From Pseudomonadota bacterium (GTDB lineage: Bacteria; Pseudomonadota; Gammaproteobacteria; Xanthomonadales; Xanthomonadaceae): DNA of 6,475 nt. This document shows, in pieces, positions 1 to 5,767 of the stretch. Where the stretch lies: contig JAFAFD010000131.1 of assembly GCA_023423675.1 (NCBI GenBank), positions 1 through 6,475 on the forward strand. Reading direction: 5' to 3'. Numbering within the stretch: position 1 is the first letter of the stretch; the number at the start of each line of letters is the position of its first letter. The translations under genes and the position numbers were made by a program. The notes beneath the pieces were generated by a model. The model saw only the letters and a list, made by a program, of their open reading frames with translations. It did not search any database and was not told the origin of the DNA.

Positions 1-94
1 CGGCCGGGCCGCGCAGGTCGTGGATGTGGCGCGCGCGGTGGCCGGCGGCGCATTTCGGCAGGCCTTCGGGATGGCTGATGTGTTTCTGCGTCAT
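1..94 (-). CDS. N-terminal part of an unrecognised small protein, cut by the left edge
   Basis: Read on the minus strand from an ATG at 94-92, this frame gives 31 residues beginning MTQKHISHPEGLPKC and ending at the window edge without a stop. It is rich in His and Arg with one Cys (C15), and its composition reads as real protein rather than a shadow. The start overlaps the TGA of the upstream gene as ATGA (94-91), the usual arrangement of translationally coupled genes. The upstream partner looks broken (frameshift and nonsense codon), so expression of this gene may be affected. I do not recognise the family. Short, tightly packed genes like this are common in prophages and other accessory islands, but no phage hallmark gene is visible here, so that origin is inference. 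Confidence 0.55.
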   Translation of the reverse strand, partial: MTQKHISHPEGLPKCAAGHRARHIHDLRGPA

Positions 95-626
95 GGCTTC
101 TGGCACTCCAGGATGTGGGCTTCGATCTCTTCCAGCAGGAAGGCAGCTTCCCTGGCGCGCTTCTCGCGGTCGTAGCGGTTCAAGACGTAGGCCCGGCATC
201 GCGCAGCCATTTCAGGGGCTCGACCAGCATTCGGGCATCGATGGGGAGCCGGGTGCGCGGGTCCACGGGTTTGACCATCGGCTTGCAGTCGGGGCCGGCC
301 CAGTCCTCGGGGTCGCCGCACCTGGTGCACACGCCGGCCTTGAACGCGTGGTCGCGCTCGGGCTGGATGACGCGCGGGGTTTCCCACAGAGCCCGGACGA
401 CCCAGCGGCGAACGCGAGCGTGATAGACGTGTTCCGGGGTTGCGGTCATCCAGCAGCCGGGGCGCGAGTCGCCTTGGTGCCGGTATTCCCAGCGAACGGG
501 CGGCTGGGTATACAGCTCCTGCAGCAGGGTGTAGCTCCACTCGCGGACCTAGTCGGCGGAGATCGGTGTGCCGGCGGCGACCGGCTGACGTGTTGCAGTG
601 ACGATCATTCCTGTCGGGCGCGCCAT
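91..626 (-). pseudogene. Unrecognised accessory gene with an in-frame TAG and a frameshift
   Basis: One minus-strand frame reads as credible protein from ATG 626 (MARPTGMIVTATRQP) to about position 195, but a TAG at 551-549 (codon 26) interrupts it. The protein-like sequence resumes at once (VREWSYTLLQELYTQPPVRW). Near 191-198 (minus-strand GCCGGGCCTAC) the sensible reading jumps frame: one frame gives LKWLRDAGPTS then stop, whereas the other continues RAYVLNRYDREKRAREAAF to the TGA at 93-91. Restoring one lost base in the G run would rejoin them as a 178-residue protein. Visible features are a CxxC-x10-C pattern (C100, C103, C114 of the reconstruction), which might bind metal, and a charged, probably helical C-terminus. 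The family is not recognised. Alternatives are a surviving 89-residue product from ATG 449 plus a 39-residue ORF from ATG 210, or sequencing errors. A GTG at 674 in the same frame could extend the start. Confidence 0.6.
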
Positions 627-755
627 CGCAGGGAAAGCCCCCTGACTTCCGGCGCATGGCCCCTTCGTCTCCACCCGTTACAGTCATTGCTCGGACAAGG
701 TCGTCCGGTGCAGCGCGTTGTCCGCTATTCCTACCCCATCAAAGGAGTGAGACGC

Positions 756-1484
756 ATGACGGAGCAGGCAGTCCATGACAAGGACCTCATCGCGGAAGTG
801 CAGCGCCTGCGCGCCAGCCAACGACGGCTTTCGCTGTACTGCGGTGGCGTCACCCTGCTGGCGGTGGCGGGTCTGCTGATGGGGGCGAGCGCCCATCGCG
901 ATGCATCCTTCGATGTCATCGACGCGCAGCGCATCAACATCCGCGAGCCCGACGGCACCCTGCGCCTGGTCGTGTCCAACCGCACGCGTTTCCCGGGTGG
1001 CTTCATGAAGGGCGAGGAGATCACCGCACACAAGCGGCCCATGGCCGGCATGCTGTTCCTGAATGACGAGGGCACCGAGAACGGTGGCCTGATCTTCAAT
1101 GGCGCGCTGGGCAAGGATGGGCGTCCGGACAGCGGGATGAGCCTCACCTTTGATCGGTACCAGCAGGACCAGCAGCTGCAGTTGCTGGGTCTGGATGGCC
1201 CCGATGGCAATATCGCAGGCTTGATGTTCAATGACGTGGCCGATGGCCTGAAGCGCCCGATCTTCTCGGCCGACGATGAGCGCCTGGCCAAGGCGGGCGA
1301 AGAGGCGATCACTCGTCGCGTGTTCCTCGGCAGGTCCGATGCGCGCAACGCGATGCTGCAGTTGCTGGACGCCAAGGGCAATCCGCGCCTGCAGTTGCAG
1401 GTCACGCCGAAGGGCGAGGCAACGCTGGCGTTCCTGAATGAAGCAGGCGAAACGACCCGGGTCATCTCGGCCAGCGACCCCTGA
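756..1484 (+). CDS. Conserved membrane-anchored protein of unknown function (242 aa)
   Basis: The start at 756 is set by AGGAG at 743-747, eight bases upstream; the open frame continues further left only as a shadow of minus-strand sequence. The product has a charged, coiled-coil-like N-terminus (about residues 8-24), one hydrophobic segment (about 25-46, LSLYCGGVTLLAVAGLLMG) and a soluble remainder. This suggests an N-in anchor with a periplasmic domain, although uncleaved versus cleaved cannot be decided by eye. The soluble part repeats a short strand-turn pattern ending in a DG, DEG, KG or EAG turn: IREPDG (62-67), FLNDEG (101-106), LDGPDG (146-151), LLDAKG (203-208) and FLNEAG (226-231), consistent with an all-beta repeat fold. 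The blocks INIREPDGTLRLVVSN and AGMLFLNDEGTENGG resemble, from memory, a widely distributed uncharacterised family. No catalytic motif is evident. It is divergent from the damaged gene to its left, and I see no convincing promoter in 627-742. Confidence 0.85.
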   Translation: MTEQAVHDKDLIAEVQRLRASQRRLSLYCGGVTLLAVAGLLMGASAHRDASFDVIDAQRINIREPDGTLRLVVSNRTRFPGGFMKGEEITAHKRPMAGMLFLNDEGTENGGLIFNGALGKDGRPDSGMSLTFDRYQQDQQLQLLGLDGPDGNIAGLMFNDVADGLKRPIFSADDERLAKAGEEAITRRVFLGRSDARNAMLQLLDAKGNPRLQLQVTPKGEATLAFLNEAGETTRVISASDP

Positions 1485-1528
1485 GTGGTGGGTGCTGTCG
1501 GCCCCTGCACATCAATGTGAAGAAGTGC

Positions 1529-1557
1529 TTGCAATTCCCGCGCGACTCCCGGAAAAT
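1529..1557 (+). promoter_or_regulatory. Putative sigma70 promoter for tRNA-His
   Basis: TTGCAA at 1529-1534 and GAAAAT at 1552-1557 are separated by 17 bases. The -35 lies in the string GAAGTGCTTGCA, which recurs exactly in the promoter of the second tRNA-Lys. The implied start near 1564 leaves about 90 bases of leader before the tRNA, longer than for the other tRNAs here. The -10 is only a 4/6 match. Confidence 0.45.
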
Positions 1558-1657
1558 GCCGGACTCGCTTCGGCGGACACGAACTTCGGTGAAGGTCCTC
1601 GGGCAACGCATCAGGCTCCAGCGCCAGAACATCGGCGATGAAGCAAACGTTTCAGTG

Positions 1658-1734
1658 GTGGCTGTAGCTCAGTTGGTTAGAGTACCGGATTGTGATTCCG
1701 GTGGTCGGGGGTTCGAATCCCCTCAGCCACCCCA
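1658..1734 (+). tRNA. tRNA-His (anticodon GTG)
   Basis: A full cloverleaf can be folded by eye. The acceptor stem GTGGCTG (1658-1664) pairs with CAGCCAC (1724-1730), the anticodon arm CCGGA (1685-1689) pairs with TCCGG (1697-1701), and the T arm contains GGTTCGAATCC. The anticodon GTG is at 1692-1694. The discriminator is C (1731) and CCA (1732-1734) is encoded. G1657 immediately 5' can supply the G-1 that pairs with C73, the identity element of bacterial tRNA-His. No T-rich terminator follows, so the transcript may continue into the tRNA-Lys region. Confidence 0.97.
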
Positions 1735-1768
1735 CTGTTTCAACCGCATCGGCAACGCCGACACGGTA

Positions 1769-1796
1769 TTGCAATAAACAGAATGCACGCTACAAT
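1769..1796 (+). promoter_or_regulatory. Putative sigma70 promoter for the first tRNA-Lys
   Basis: TTGCAA at 1769-1774 and TACAAT at 1791-1796 (5/6 match) have a 16-base spacer. Transcription would begin around 1803, about 10 bases before the mature tRNA. GTGCG follows the -10, a GC-rich discriminator of the kind found at stringently controlled stable-RNA promoters. Confidence 0.65.
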
Positions 1797-1813
1797 GTGC
1801 GTCTGAGTTTCAC

Positions 1814-1889
1814 GGGCTGTTAGCTCAGTTGGTAGAGCAGTTGACTCTTAATCAATAGGTCCAAGGTTCGAATCCTTGACAGCCCACCA
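1814..1889 (+). tRNA. tRNA-Lys (anticodon CTT), copy 1
   Basis: The acceptor arms GGGCTGT (1814-1820) and ACAGCCC (1879-1885) pair completely. The anticodon CTT is at 1847-1849 in the loop CTCTTAA, the T arm contains GGTTCGAATCC, the discriminator is A1886, and CCA (1887-1889) is encoded. It decodes AAG, a frequent lysine codon in this GC-rich genome (for example throughout tig and clpX). All 76 bases are identical to copy 2 at 2029-2104. Confidence 0.97.
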
Positions 1890-1895
1890 AGACGG

Positions 1896-1925
1896 AAGCC
1901 ACCTGGTATGCCAGGTGGCTTTTTT
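1896..1925 (+). terminator. Intrinsic terminator after tRNA-Lys copy 1
   Basis: A perfect 11-bp stem (AAGCCACCTGG, 1896-1906, against CCAGGTGGCTT, 1911-1921) closes a TATG loop and runs into a six-T tract (1920-1925). It lies seven bases past the CCA end. This is the strongest terminator in the window. Confidence 0.93.
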
Positions 1926-1983
1926 CTTCAGATAGTGCGGTACCCGGAGCAGCGCGGACGTCGACGATAGTTGAACGAAGTGC

Positions 1984-2013
1984 TTGCATCCCCCAGGCGG
2001 ATGGGGTCATAAT
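1984..2013 (+). promoter_or_regulatory. Putative sigma70 promoter for the second tRNA-Lys
   Basis: TTGCAT at 1984-1989 and CATAAT at 2008-2013 (5/6 match) are separated by 18 bases. GAAGTGCTTGCA around the -35 is identical to the tRNA-His upstream region. The sequence after the -10 (TCGCGCCCC) is GC-rich, typical of stringently controlled tRNA promoters. The predicted start lies about 10 bases before the mature tRNA. Confidence 0.65.
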
Positions 2014-2028
2014 TCGCGCCCCGATTTC

Positions 2029-2104
2029 GGGCTGTTAGCTCAGTTGGTAGAGCAGTTGACTCTTAATCAATAGGTCCAAGGTTCGAATCCTTGACAGCCC
2101 ACCA
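2029..2104 (+). tRNA. tRNA-Lys (anticodon CTT), copy 2
   Basis: Identical over all 76 bases to the copy at 1814-1889. The anticodon CTT is at 2062-2064 and CCA at 2102-2104. It has its own promoter and terminator, so the two copies are independent transcription units rather than a tandem in one operon. Total identity implies recent duplication or ongoing gene conversion. Confidence 0.97.
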
Positions 2105-2108
2105 GACG

Positions 2109-2139
2109 AAAGCCACTTGGTCCGCTAAGTGGCTTTTTT
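2109..2139 (+). terminator. Intrinsic terminator after tRNA-Lys copy 2
   Basis: The stem AAAGCCACTT (2109-2118) pairs with AAGTGGCTTT (2127-2136) around an eight-base loop and ends in a six-T tract (2134-2139). It is clearly related to the terminator after copy 1 but has diverged, with a C-G pair replaced by T-A and a larger loop. Confidence 0.9.
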
Positions 2140-2176
2140 CTTGCCTGCGATCTGGCGGTTCGCGTGACCGGGACGC

Positions 2177-2199
2177 ATCCACGCATGGCGTGGATCTAC
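2177..2199 (+). repeat. SMAG-type REP palindrome, copy 1
   Basis: The arms ATCCACGC (2177-2184) and GCGTGGAT (2188-2195) form an 8-bp hairpin with an ATG loop, followed by CTAC (2196-2199), so the minus strand begins with GTAG. This is the layout of the SMAG elements known to be abundant between genes of S. maltophilia, which are thought to be mobilised by REP-associated tyrosine transposases (family knowledge). No transposase is in the window. Confidence 0.85.
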
Positions 2200-2218
2200 T
2201 GATCAATCGGCGCGTCAT

Positions 2219-2241
2219 ATCCACGCATGGCGTGGATCTAC
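2219..2241 (+). repeat. SMAG-type REP palindrome, copy 2
   Basis: An exact second copy lies 42 bases on: arms at 2219-2226 and 2230-2237, with CTAC at 2238-2241, in the same orientation as copy 1. The identity extends through CTACTGA on the right side, longer than the palindrome itself. Paired REP units of this kind can fold separately or affect transcript ends. Here they sit between the tRNA-Lys terminator and the lipoprotein gene. Confidence 0.85.
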
Positions 2242-2377
2242 TGAAGCGATGCTTAAAACTGGGTTACATGCGTCATCAGTGTTTTCAATGCTGTGCGCTG
2301 CATCTCACCGGCCACGCTTCGCATCACTCCCAATGGATGTTCCGCGCGAGAAGCGCATGCATGTGGAGTGAGTCTTG

Positions 2378-2680
2378 ATGATTGCAACGAACAGGAATGC
2401 AGGGCTGATCGTGTCCGGCGTGCTGCTGCTCGCATTGGTGGGCTGCAAGCCCGCTGAGCCGCCTTCCACCAGCGACGACCACGCGCAGACCGTGCCGCGT
2501 GATGCCGATACGGCAAGCGTGGCAGCGCAGCCAGCCATGCCTTCGGAGAACGGCAAGACGACCGAGGCGGTCGAGATCACCCGCGCGGACGATGGGTCGT
2601 CGGTGCAGCTGCGCAAGGTCGATGCATCCGATCCGCCAGCGGCGGCTGAACCCGCGCAGCCGGCCGAACCCGCGCACTGA
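2378..2680 (+). CDS. Small predicted lipoprotein (100 aa), function unknown
   Basis: GGAG at 2365-2368 is nine bases before ATG 2378, which is preferred over the TTG at 2375 because the spacing is better and ATG is the usual start. The N-terminus (MIATNRNAGLIVSGVLLLAL) is a short basic and hydrophobic signal ending in the lipobox LVGC, with Cys23 as the predicted lipidation site and Lys at +2, so export to the outer membrane is expected under the usual sorting rule. The rest is hydrophilic, rich in Ala, Pro, Glu and Asp, with a low-complexity tail (PAEPAQPAEPAH). It contains no recognisable domain and is probably largely disordered, apart from one possible strand region (AVEITRADDGSSVQLRKVD). 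It converges with the DUF2306-type gene, the stops being only 21 bases apart. The function is not known. Confidence 0.8.
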   Translation: MIATNRNAGLIVSGVLLLALVGCKPAEPPSTSDDHAQTVPRDADTASVAAQPAMPSENGKTTEAVEITRADDGSSVQLRKVDASDPPAAAEPAQPAEPAH

Positions 2681-2684
2681 GCCT

Positions 2685-2696
2685 GCCGGGCCCGGC
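2685..2696. other. GC palindrome between convergent gene ends
   Basis: GCCGGGCCCGGC is a perfect 12-base palindrome inside the 21-base gap between the lipoprotein and DUF2306 stop codons. It could contribute to bidirectional termination, but there is no T tract on either strand and the perfect arms would leave no loop without opening the centre. Confidence 0.25.
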
Positions 2697-2701
2697 GTGG
2701 T

Positions 2702-3364
2702 TCAGGCCATCCGGGCCCTTGCGGGCGACGTGCGAAGGCTGCGCAGGCGTCGTCCGCTCTCGTAGGCCAGCAGTGGCAGTGCCCAGCTCAGCACCAGCAG
2801 GCTGGGTACCATCACCAGCGGCGACGCCAGCTGCATCAGTGCCGGTACCAGCAGGAACAGGCGGAACACGGCGGGTGACAGCGTCACCAGGTAGCTGCAC
2901 AGCATCCAGCGCCGGTGCGCGTCTATGTCGCCACGGCGGATCGTGCGGTAGCCGCGCAATGAAGTGATCAGCCAGGCAAGGCCGGTGGCGGCGAACGCGA
3001 GTTTCAGTGCCAGCCAGCCCTGGGTCGTGACCAGCAGCCCGACCACGGCGGTACTGCCAATCAGGATGCCGATCAGGTAGGTGCGTCCCAGCCCGCGGTG
3101 CAGGGCGGGCCAGCGCCGGCGCAGCGCCGCCACGAACTGGCTGGCCCCGGCCAGCATGGCCAGGCTGCCGCCTGCGACATGCAGCCACAGCCAGCTGCGC
3201 CGGTCCCAGAACATGCCGTAGGCCTCCGGCGTCACCTGCGCATAGCGCTGTGCGGTAACCCACAGGAAGTGGCTGGCTACGGCCAGGCCCACCAGCCAGA
3301 CGGCGGCCTTCCACCAAGCGTTCCAGGTGCGCGGGGAGGGCAGGGCAGTGCTGATGTGCTCCAT
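2702..3364 (-). CDS. DUF2306-family multi-pass inner-membrane protein (220 aa)
   Basis: The start chosen is the ATG at 3364-3362 (MEHISTALPSPRTW). A longer open frame to 3538 would run across tRNA-Leu and has no credible ribosome site; the chosen start also has only a weak one (GGAC). About six hydrophobic segments are visible: 18-36, 58-80, 96-114, 118-136, 153-173 and 177-199. Features I associate with DUF2306 are a His in the second helix (LHVAGG, H62), a G-x-x-Q motif (GASQ, 73-76), HRGLGRTY (89-96) and HRRWM (150-154) just before the fifth helix. The conserved histidines could bind metal or haem, as in other small membrane families, but that is inference, and no reaction is established for the family as far as I know. 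The gene is transcribed away from tRNA-Leu and converges with the lipoprotein gene. Confidence 0.8.
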   Translation of the reverse strand: MEHISTALPSPRTWNAWWKAAVWLVGLAVASHFLWVTAQRYAQVTPEAYGMFWDRRSWLWLHVAGGSLAMLAGASQFVAALRRRWPALHRGLGRTYLIGILIGSTAVVGLLVTTQGWLALKLAFAATGLAWLITSLRGYRTIRRGDIDAHRRWMLCSYLVTLSPAVFRLFLLVPALMQLASPLVMVPSLLVLSWALPLLAYESGRRLRSLRTSPARARMA

Positions 3365-3438
3365 CGGGACGTCCGGCCAGGGCAATCCGGCGAGTCTGCG
3401 CGAAACGCGCGGGAATTCGCATTCAGCTTTGTCATGCC

Positions 3439-3467
3439 TTTCGCTTTGCAGCCCCGCCTGCGACAAT
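3439..3467 (+). promoter_or_regulatory. Possible promoter for tRNA-Leu and perhaps tig
   Basis: GACAAT at 3462-3467 is a fair -10 about 20 bases before the mature tRNA. At 17-base spacing the -35 would be TTTCGC (3439-3444), which is weak. A better hexamer, TTGCAG (3446-3451), is too close. The position is convincing, the elements less so. Confidence 0.35.
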
Positions 3468-3486
3468 GAACCCCTGTGCCGGCCAC

Positions 3487-3571
<85 letters not shown>

Positions 3572-3760
3572 GTGCCGGCCTGTCTCCGCCCTGATCGGGC
3601 CGCCGACGGACCCTTGACCGCCACGCGCTGGCAGTGCAGGCCGAATTGGGCGAAACTAAAGGGCTGCGGCAAGCAGGCGCGTCCCAGACGTCGTGTCCTT
3701 ACAACCGTTTCATCCCAATCATCGAGCCGGGGGCGTGGGCCGCCGGTGGCAGGAGTCAAC

Positions 3761-5056
3761 ATGCAAGCTTCGATCGAAACCATCGGCAACCTGGAACGCC
3801 GCCTGAGCTTCTCGCTGCCGGAAGACCGTCTGCAGAGCCACATCAACGGCCGCCTGGGCGAAATCGCCCGTACCACCCGCATCAAGGGCTTCCGCCCGGG
3901 CAAGGTGCCGGCCAAGGTGATCGAGCAGCGCTTCGGCGCGCAGGTCCGTGGCGAGGCGCTGGACGGCCTGCTGCGCGAAACCTTCGATGCCGCCGTGCGT
4001 GAGCACGACCTGCGCATCGTCGGCAGCCCGCGCATCGACAAGGGCGAAGAGGGTGAATTCTCCTTCGTCGCCACGGTGGAAGTGGTGCCGGACTTCGGCG
4101 ACATCGACGTCAGCAAGCTGACCGTGGTGCGCCACACCGCTGAAATCACCGACGCCGACATCGACCAGATGATCGAGAACCTGCAGAACCAGCGTCGCAC
4201 CTGGGCCCCGGTCACCCGTGGCGCGCAGGACGGCGACCTGGTCGCGCTGGAAACCTGGTCGCAGGCCGGCGACGAGCGCCTGCCGGCCGAAGGCGCCGAG
4301 AAGGGTTCGATCGTGCTCGGCCAGGGCATGATGTTCGAAACCATCGAAAAGGGCCTGGTCGGCCTGGCCAAGGGCGAAGAGAAGACCCTGGACGTCGAGT
4401 TCCCGGCTGACTGGCGCGTGCCGGTGCTGGCCGGCAAGACCGTGCAGGTCACCGTCAAGGTCGTCGAGGTGTCCGAGCCGGTCGTGCCGGCCGTCGATGA
4501 AGTCTTCATCAAGAGCTGCGGCGTGAAGGGCGGCGACGTCGAGCAGTTCCGCAGCGACATCCGCGCCAACCTGGAGCGCGAGCTGAAGGGCGCCCTGATG
4601 AACCGTCTGCGCCGCGAAGTGGGCGCGCAGCTGATCGCCGCCTATTCGTCGGTGGAAATGCCGCCGCGCCTGGTCGAGAACGAAGCCCGTGCCATGCTGG
4701 CGCAGCAGGTCGAGCAGGCCCGCCGCAACGGCCAGAACGTCGGTGAGATCCCGGCCGATGCCCACGAAGGCTTCAAGGACGCCGCCGCCAAGCGCGTGCT
4801 GGTCGGCCTGGTGGTGGGCGAAGTCGCCCGCACCAACGACCTGCGCCTGGAAGCCAAGCGCCTGAATGAAACGATGCGTCTGATCGCTTCGACCTACGAA
4901 GAGCCGGAGCAGGTCATTGAGATGTACCGCAACGACCCCCAGCTGATGTCTGGTCTGCAGAATCGTGTGATGGAAGAGCAGGTGATCGACTGGATCGCCG
5001 AGCGCGCCCAGCACACCGAAGAAAAGCTGTCGTTCCAGGACGCGATCCGCCAGTAA
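3761..5056 (+). CDS. tig: Trigger factor (ribosome-associated chaperone), 431 aa
   Basis: Trigger factor docks at the ribosomal exit tunnel and shields nascent chains. AGGAG at 3751-3755, five bases before ATG 3761, fixes the start, and 431 residues is the usual length (E. coli 432). The N-terminal ribosome-binding domain (1-115) carries the GFRPGKVP signature at 43-50. The middle segment (about 150-236) aligns with the FKBP-like prolyl isomerase domain but lacks most of its hallmarks: where E. coli, as I recall it, has DFTG, EEFEGG and IPGFED, this protein has ETWS, ERLPAEG and FETIEK. Isomerase activity may therefore be low or absent. The helical C-terminal cradle (237-431) is well preserved ([40 protein letters not shown]). 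In the 3572-3760 leader I found no confident promoter: TTGACC at 3614-3619 has no -10 at the right distance. clpP follows after 76 bases. Confidence 0.98.
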   Translation: MQASIETIGNLERRLSFSLPEDRLQSHINGRLGEIARTTRIKGFRPGKVPAKVIEQRFGAQVRGEALDGLLRETFDAAVREHDLRIVGSPRIDKGEEGEFSFVATVEVVPDFGDIDVSKLTVVRHTAEITDADIDQMIENLQNQRRTWAPVTRGAQDGDLVALETWSQAGDERLPAEGAEKGSIVLGQGMMFETIEKGLVGLAKGEEKTLDVEFPADWRVPVLAGKTVQVTVKVVEVSEPVVPAVDEVFIKSCGVKGGDVEQFRSDIRANLERELKGALMNRLRREVGAQLIAAYSSVEMPPRLVENEARAMLAQQVEQARRNGQNVGEIPADAHEGFKDAAAKRVLVGLVVGEVARTNDLRLEAKRLNETMRLIASTYEEPEQVIEMYRNDPQLMSGLQNRVMEEQVIDWIAERAQHTEEKLSFQDAIRQ

Positions 5057-5077
5057 TACGGGGCGGATCTCCCCATA

Positions 5078-5112
5078 CCCCGCGCCTGCACTGGCGCGGG
5101 GGTGTTTCCCCC
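5078..5112 (+). promoter_or_regulatory. Competing GC-rich hairpins between tig and clpP
   Basis: The arms CCCCGCGCC (5078-5086) and GGCGCGGGG (5093-5101) form a 9-bp stem with a TGCACT loop. An alternative stem pairs GGGGG (5098-5102) with CCCCC (5108-5112) around TGTTT. The two share bases 5098-5101 and cannot coexist. Only TTT follows the first stem, so at best it is a weak terminator or attenuator. It might instead protect the 3' end of tig mRNA. Confidence 0.55.
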
Positions 5113-5132
5113 CAAGACAGGTACCTCACGAA

Positions 5133-5759
5133 ATGGACAACCGGACCAAAGCCCTGAACATGGTTCCCATGGTGGTCGAGCAGACCAGCCGCGGCGAGCG
5201 TGCCTACGACATCTATTCGCGCCTGTTGAAGGAGCGCCTGATCTTCCTCGTGGGCCCGATCGACGATCACATGGCCAACGTGGTGGTGGCGCAGCTGCTG
5301 TTCCTGGAAGCGGAGAACCCGGAAAAGGACATCAGCATCTACATCAACTCGCCGGGTGGCGTGGTCACCGCCGGCATGGCGATCTACGACACCATGCAGT
5401 ACATCAAGCCGGACGTGAGCACCATCTGCGTCGGCCAAGCCGCCTCGATGGGCGCCCTGCTGCTGGCCTCGGGTGCTGCCGGCAAGCGTTATGCGCTGCC
5501 GAACTCGCGCGTGATGATCCACCAGCCGCTGGGCGGCTTCCAGGGCCAGGCCACGGACATCGACATCCATGCCCGTGAAATCCTGACCCTGCGTTCGCGC
5601 CTGAACGAAGTGCTGGCCAAGCACACCGGCCAGTCGCTGGAGACGATCGCCCGCGACACCGAGCGCGACAACTTCAAGAGCGCGGTCGACTCGGTGGCCT
5701 ATGGCCTGGTCGACCAGGTGCTGGAGCGTCGTCCGGAAGAGTCGATCCAGGCCGGTTGA
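5133..5759 (+). CDS. clpP: ATP-dependent Clp protease proteolytic subunit ClpP, 208 aa
   Basis: ClpP is the serine peptidase chamber (two stacked heptameric rings) that degrades polypeptides fed in by ClpX or ClpA in the cytoplasm. The catalytic triad is Ser105 (GQAASMGA), His130 (MIHQPLGG) and Asp179 (ERDNF), and the oxyanion region INSPGGVV is at 71-78. ATG 5133 is chosen because it places a modest AGG (5119-5121) upstream and leaves a leader before [11 protein letters not shown]; downstream ATGs at codons 10 and 13 lack any ribosome site. If cleavage occurs where the E. coli propeptide ends, only about eight residues (MDNRTKAL) are removed and the mature triad becomes 97/122/171, exactly the E. 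coli mature numbering. The loops and hydrophobic patches that dock ClpX appear normal. The gene lies between tig and clpX, the standard gammaproteobacterial order. Confidence 0.99.
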   Translation: MDNRTKALNMVPMVVEQTSRGERAYDIYSRLLKERLIFLVGPIDDHMANVVVAQLLFLEAENPEKDISIYINSPGGVVTAGMAIYDTMQYIKPDVSTICVGQAASMGALLLASGAAGKRYALPNSRVMIHQPLGGFQGQATDIDIHAREILTLRSRLNEVLAKHTGQSLETIARDTERDNFKSAVDSVAYGLVDQVLERRPEESIQAG

Positions 5760-5767
5760 TCGGCCGC

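Noticed and set aside
24..755. Upstream extension of the plus-strand frame that ends at 1484, giving a 486-residue protein
   Set aside because: The part before 756 is antisense to credible minus-strand coding sequence and is Arg/Pro/Gly-rich. A strong AGGAG sits directly before ATG 756, and the protein after it is complete.
731..1606. Long minus-strand open frame (291 residues)
   Set aside because: Ser/Arg/Pro-rich shadow of the 756-1484 gene with no ribosome site. High-GC codon bias commonly keeps the antisense frame open.
1517..1777. Plus-strand frame of 86 residues across tRNA-His
   Set aside because: It is open only because it reads through the tRNA; the tRNA cloverleaf fully explains the sequence.
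5051..5077. Heat-shock (sigma32) promoter before clpP, suggested by CCCCATA at 5071-5077
   Set aside because: There is no CTTGAAA-like -35 at the required distance. The match consists of a C run that also belongs to the local hairpins.
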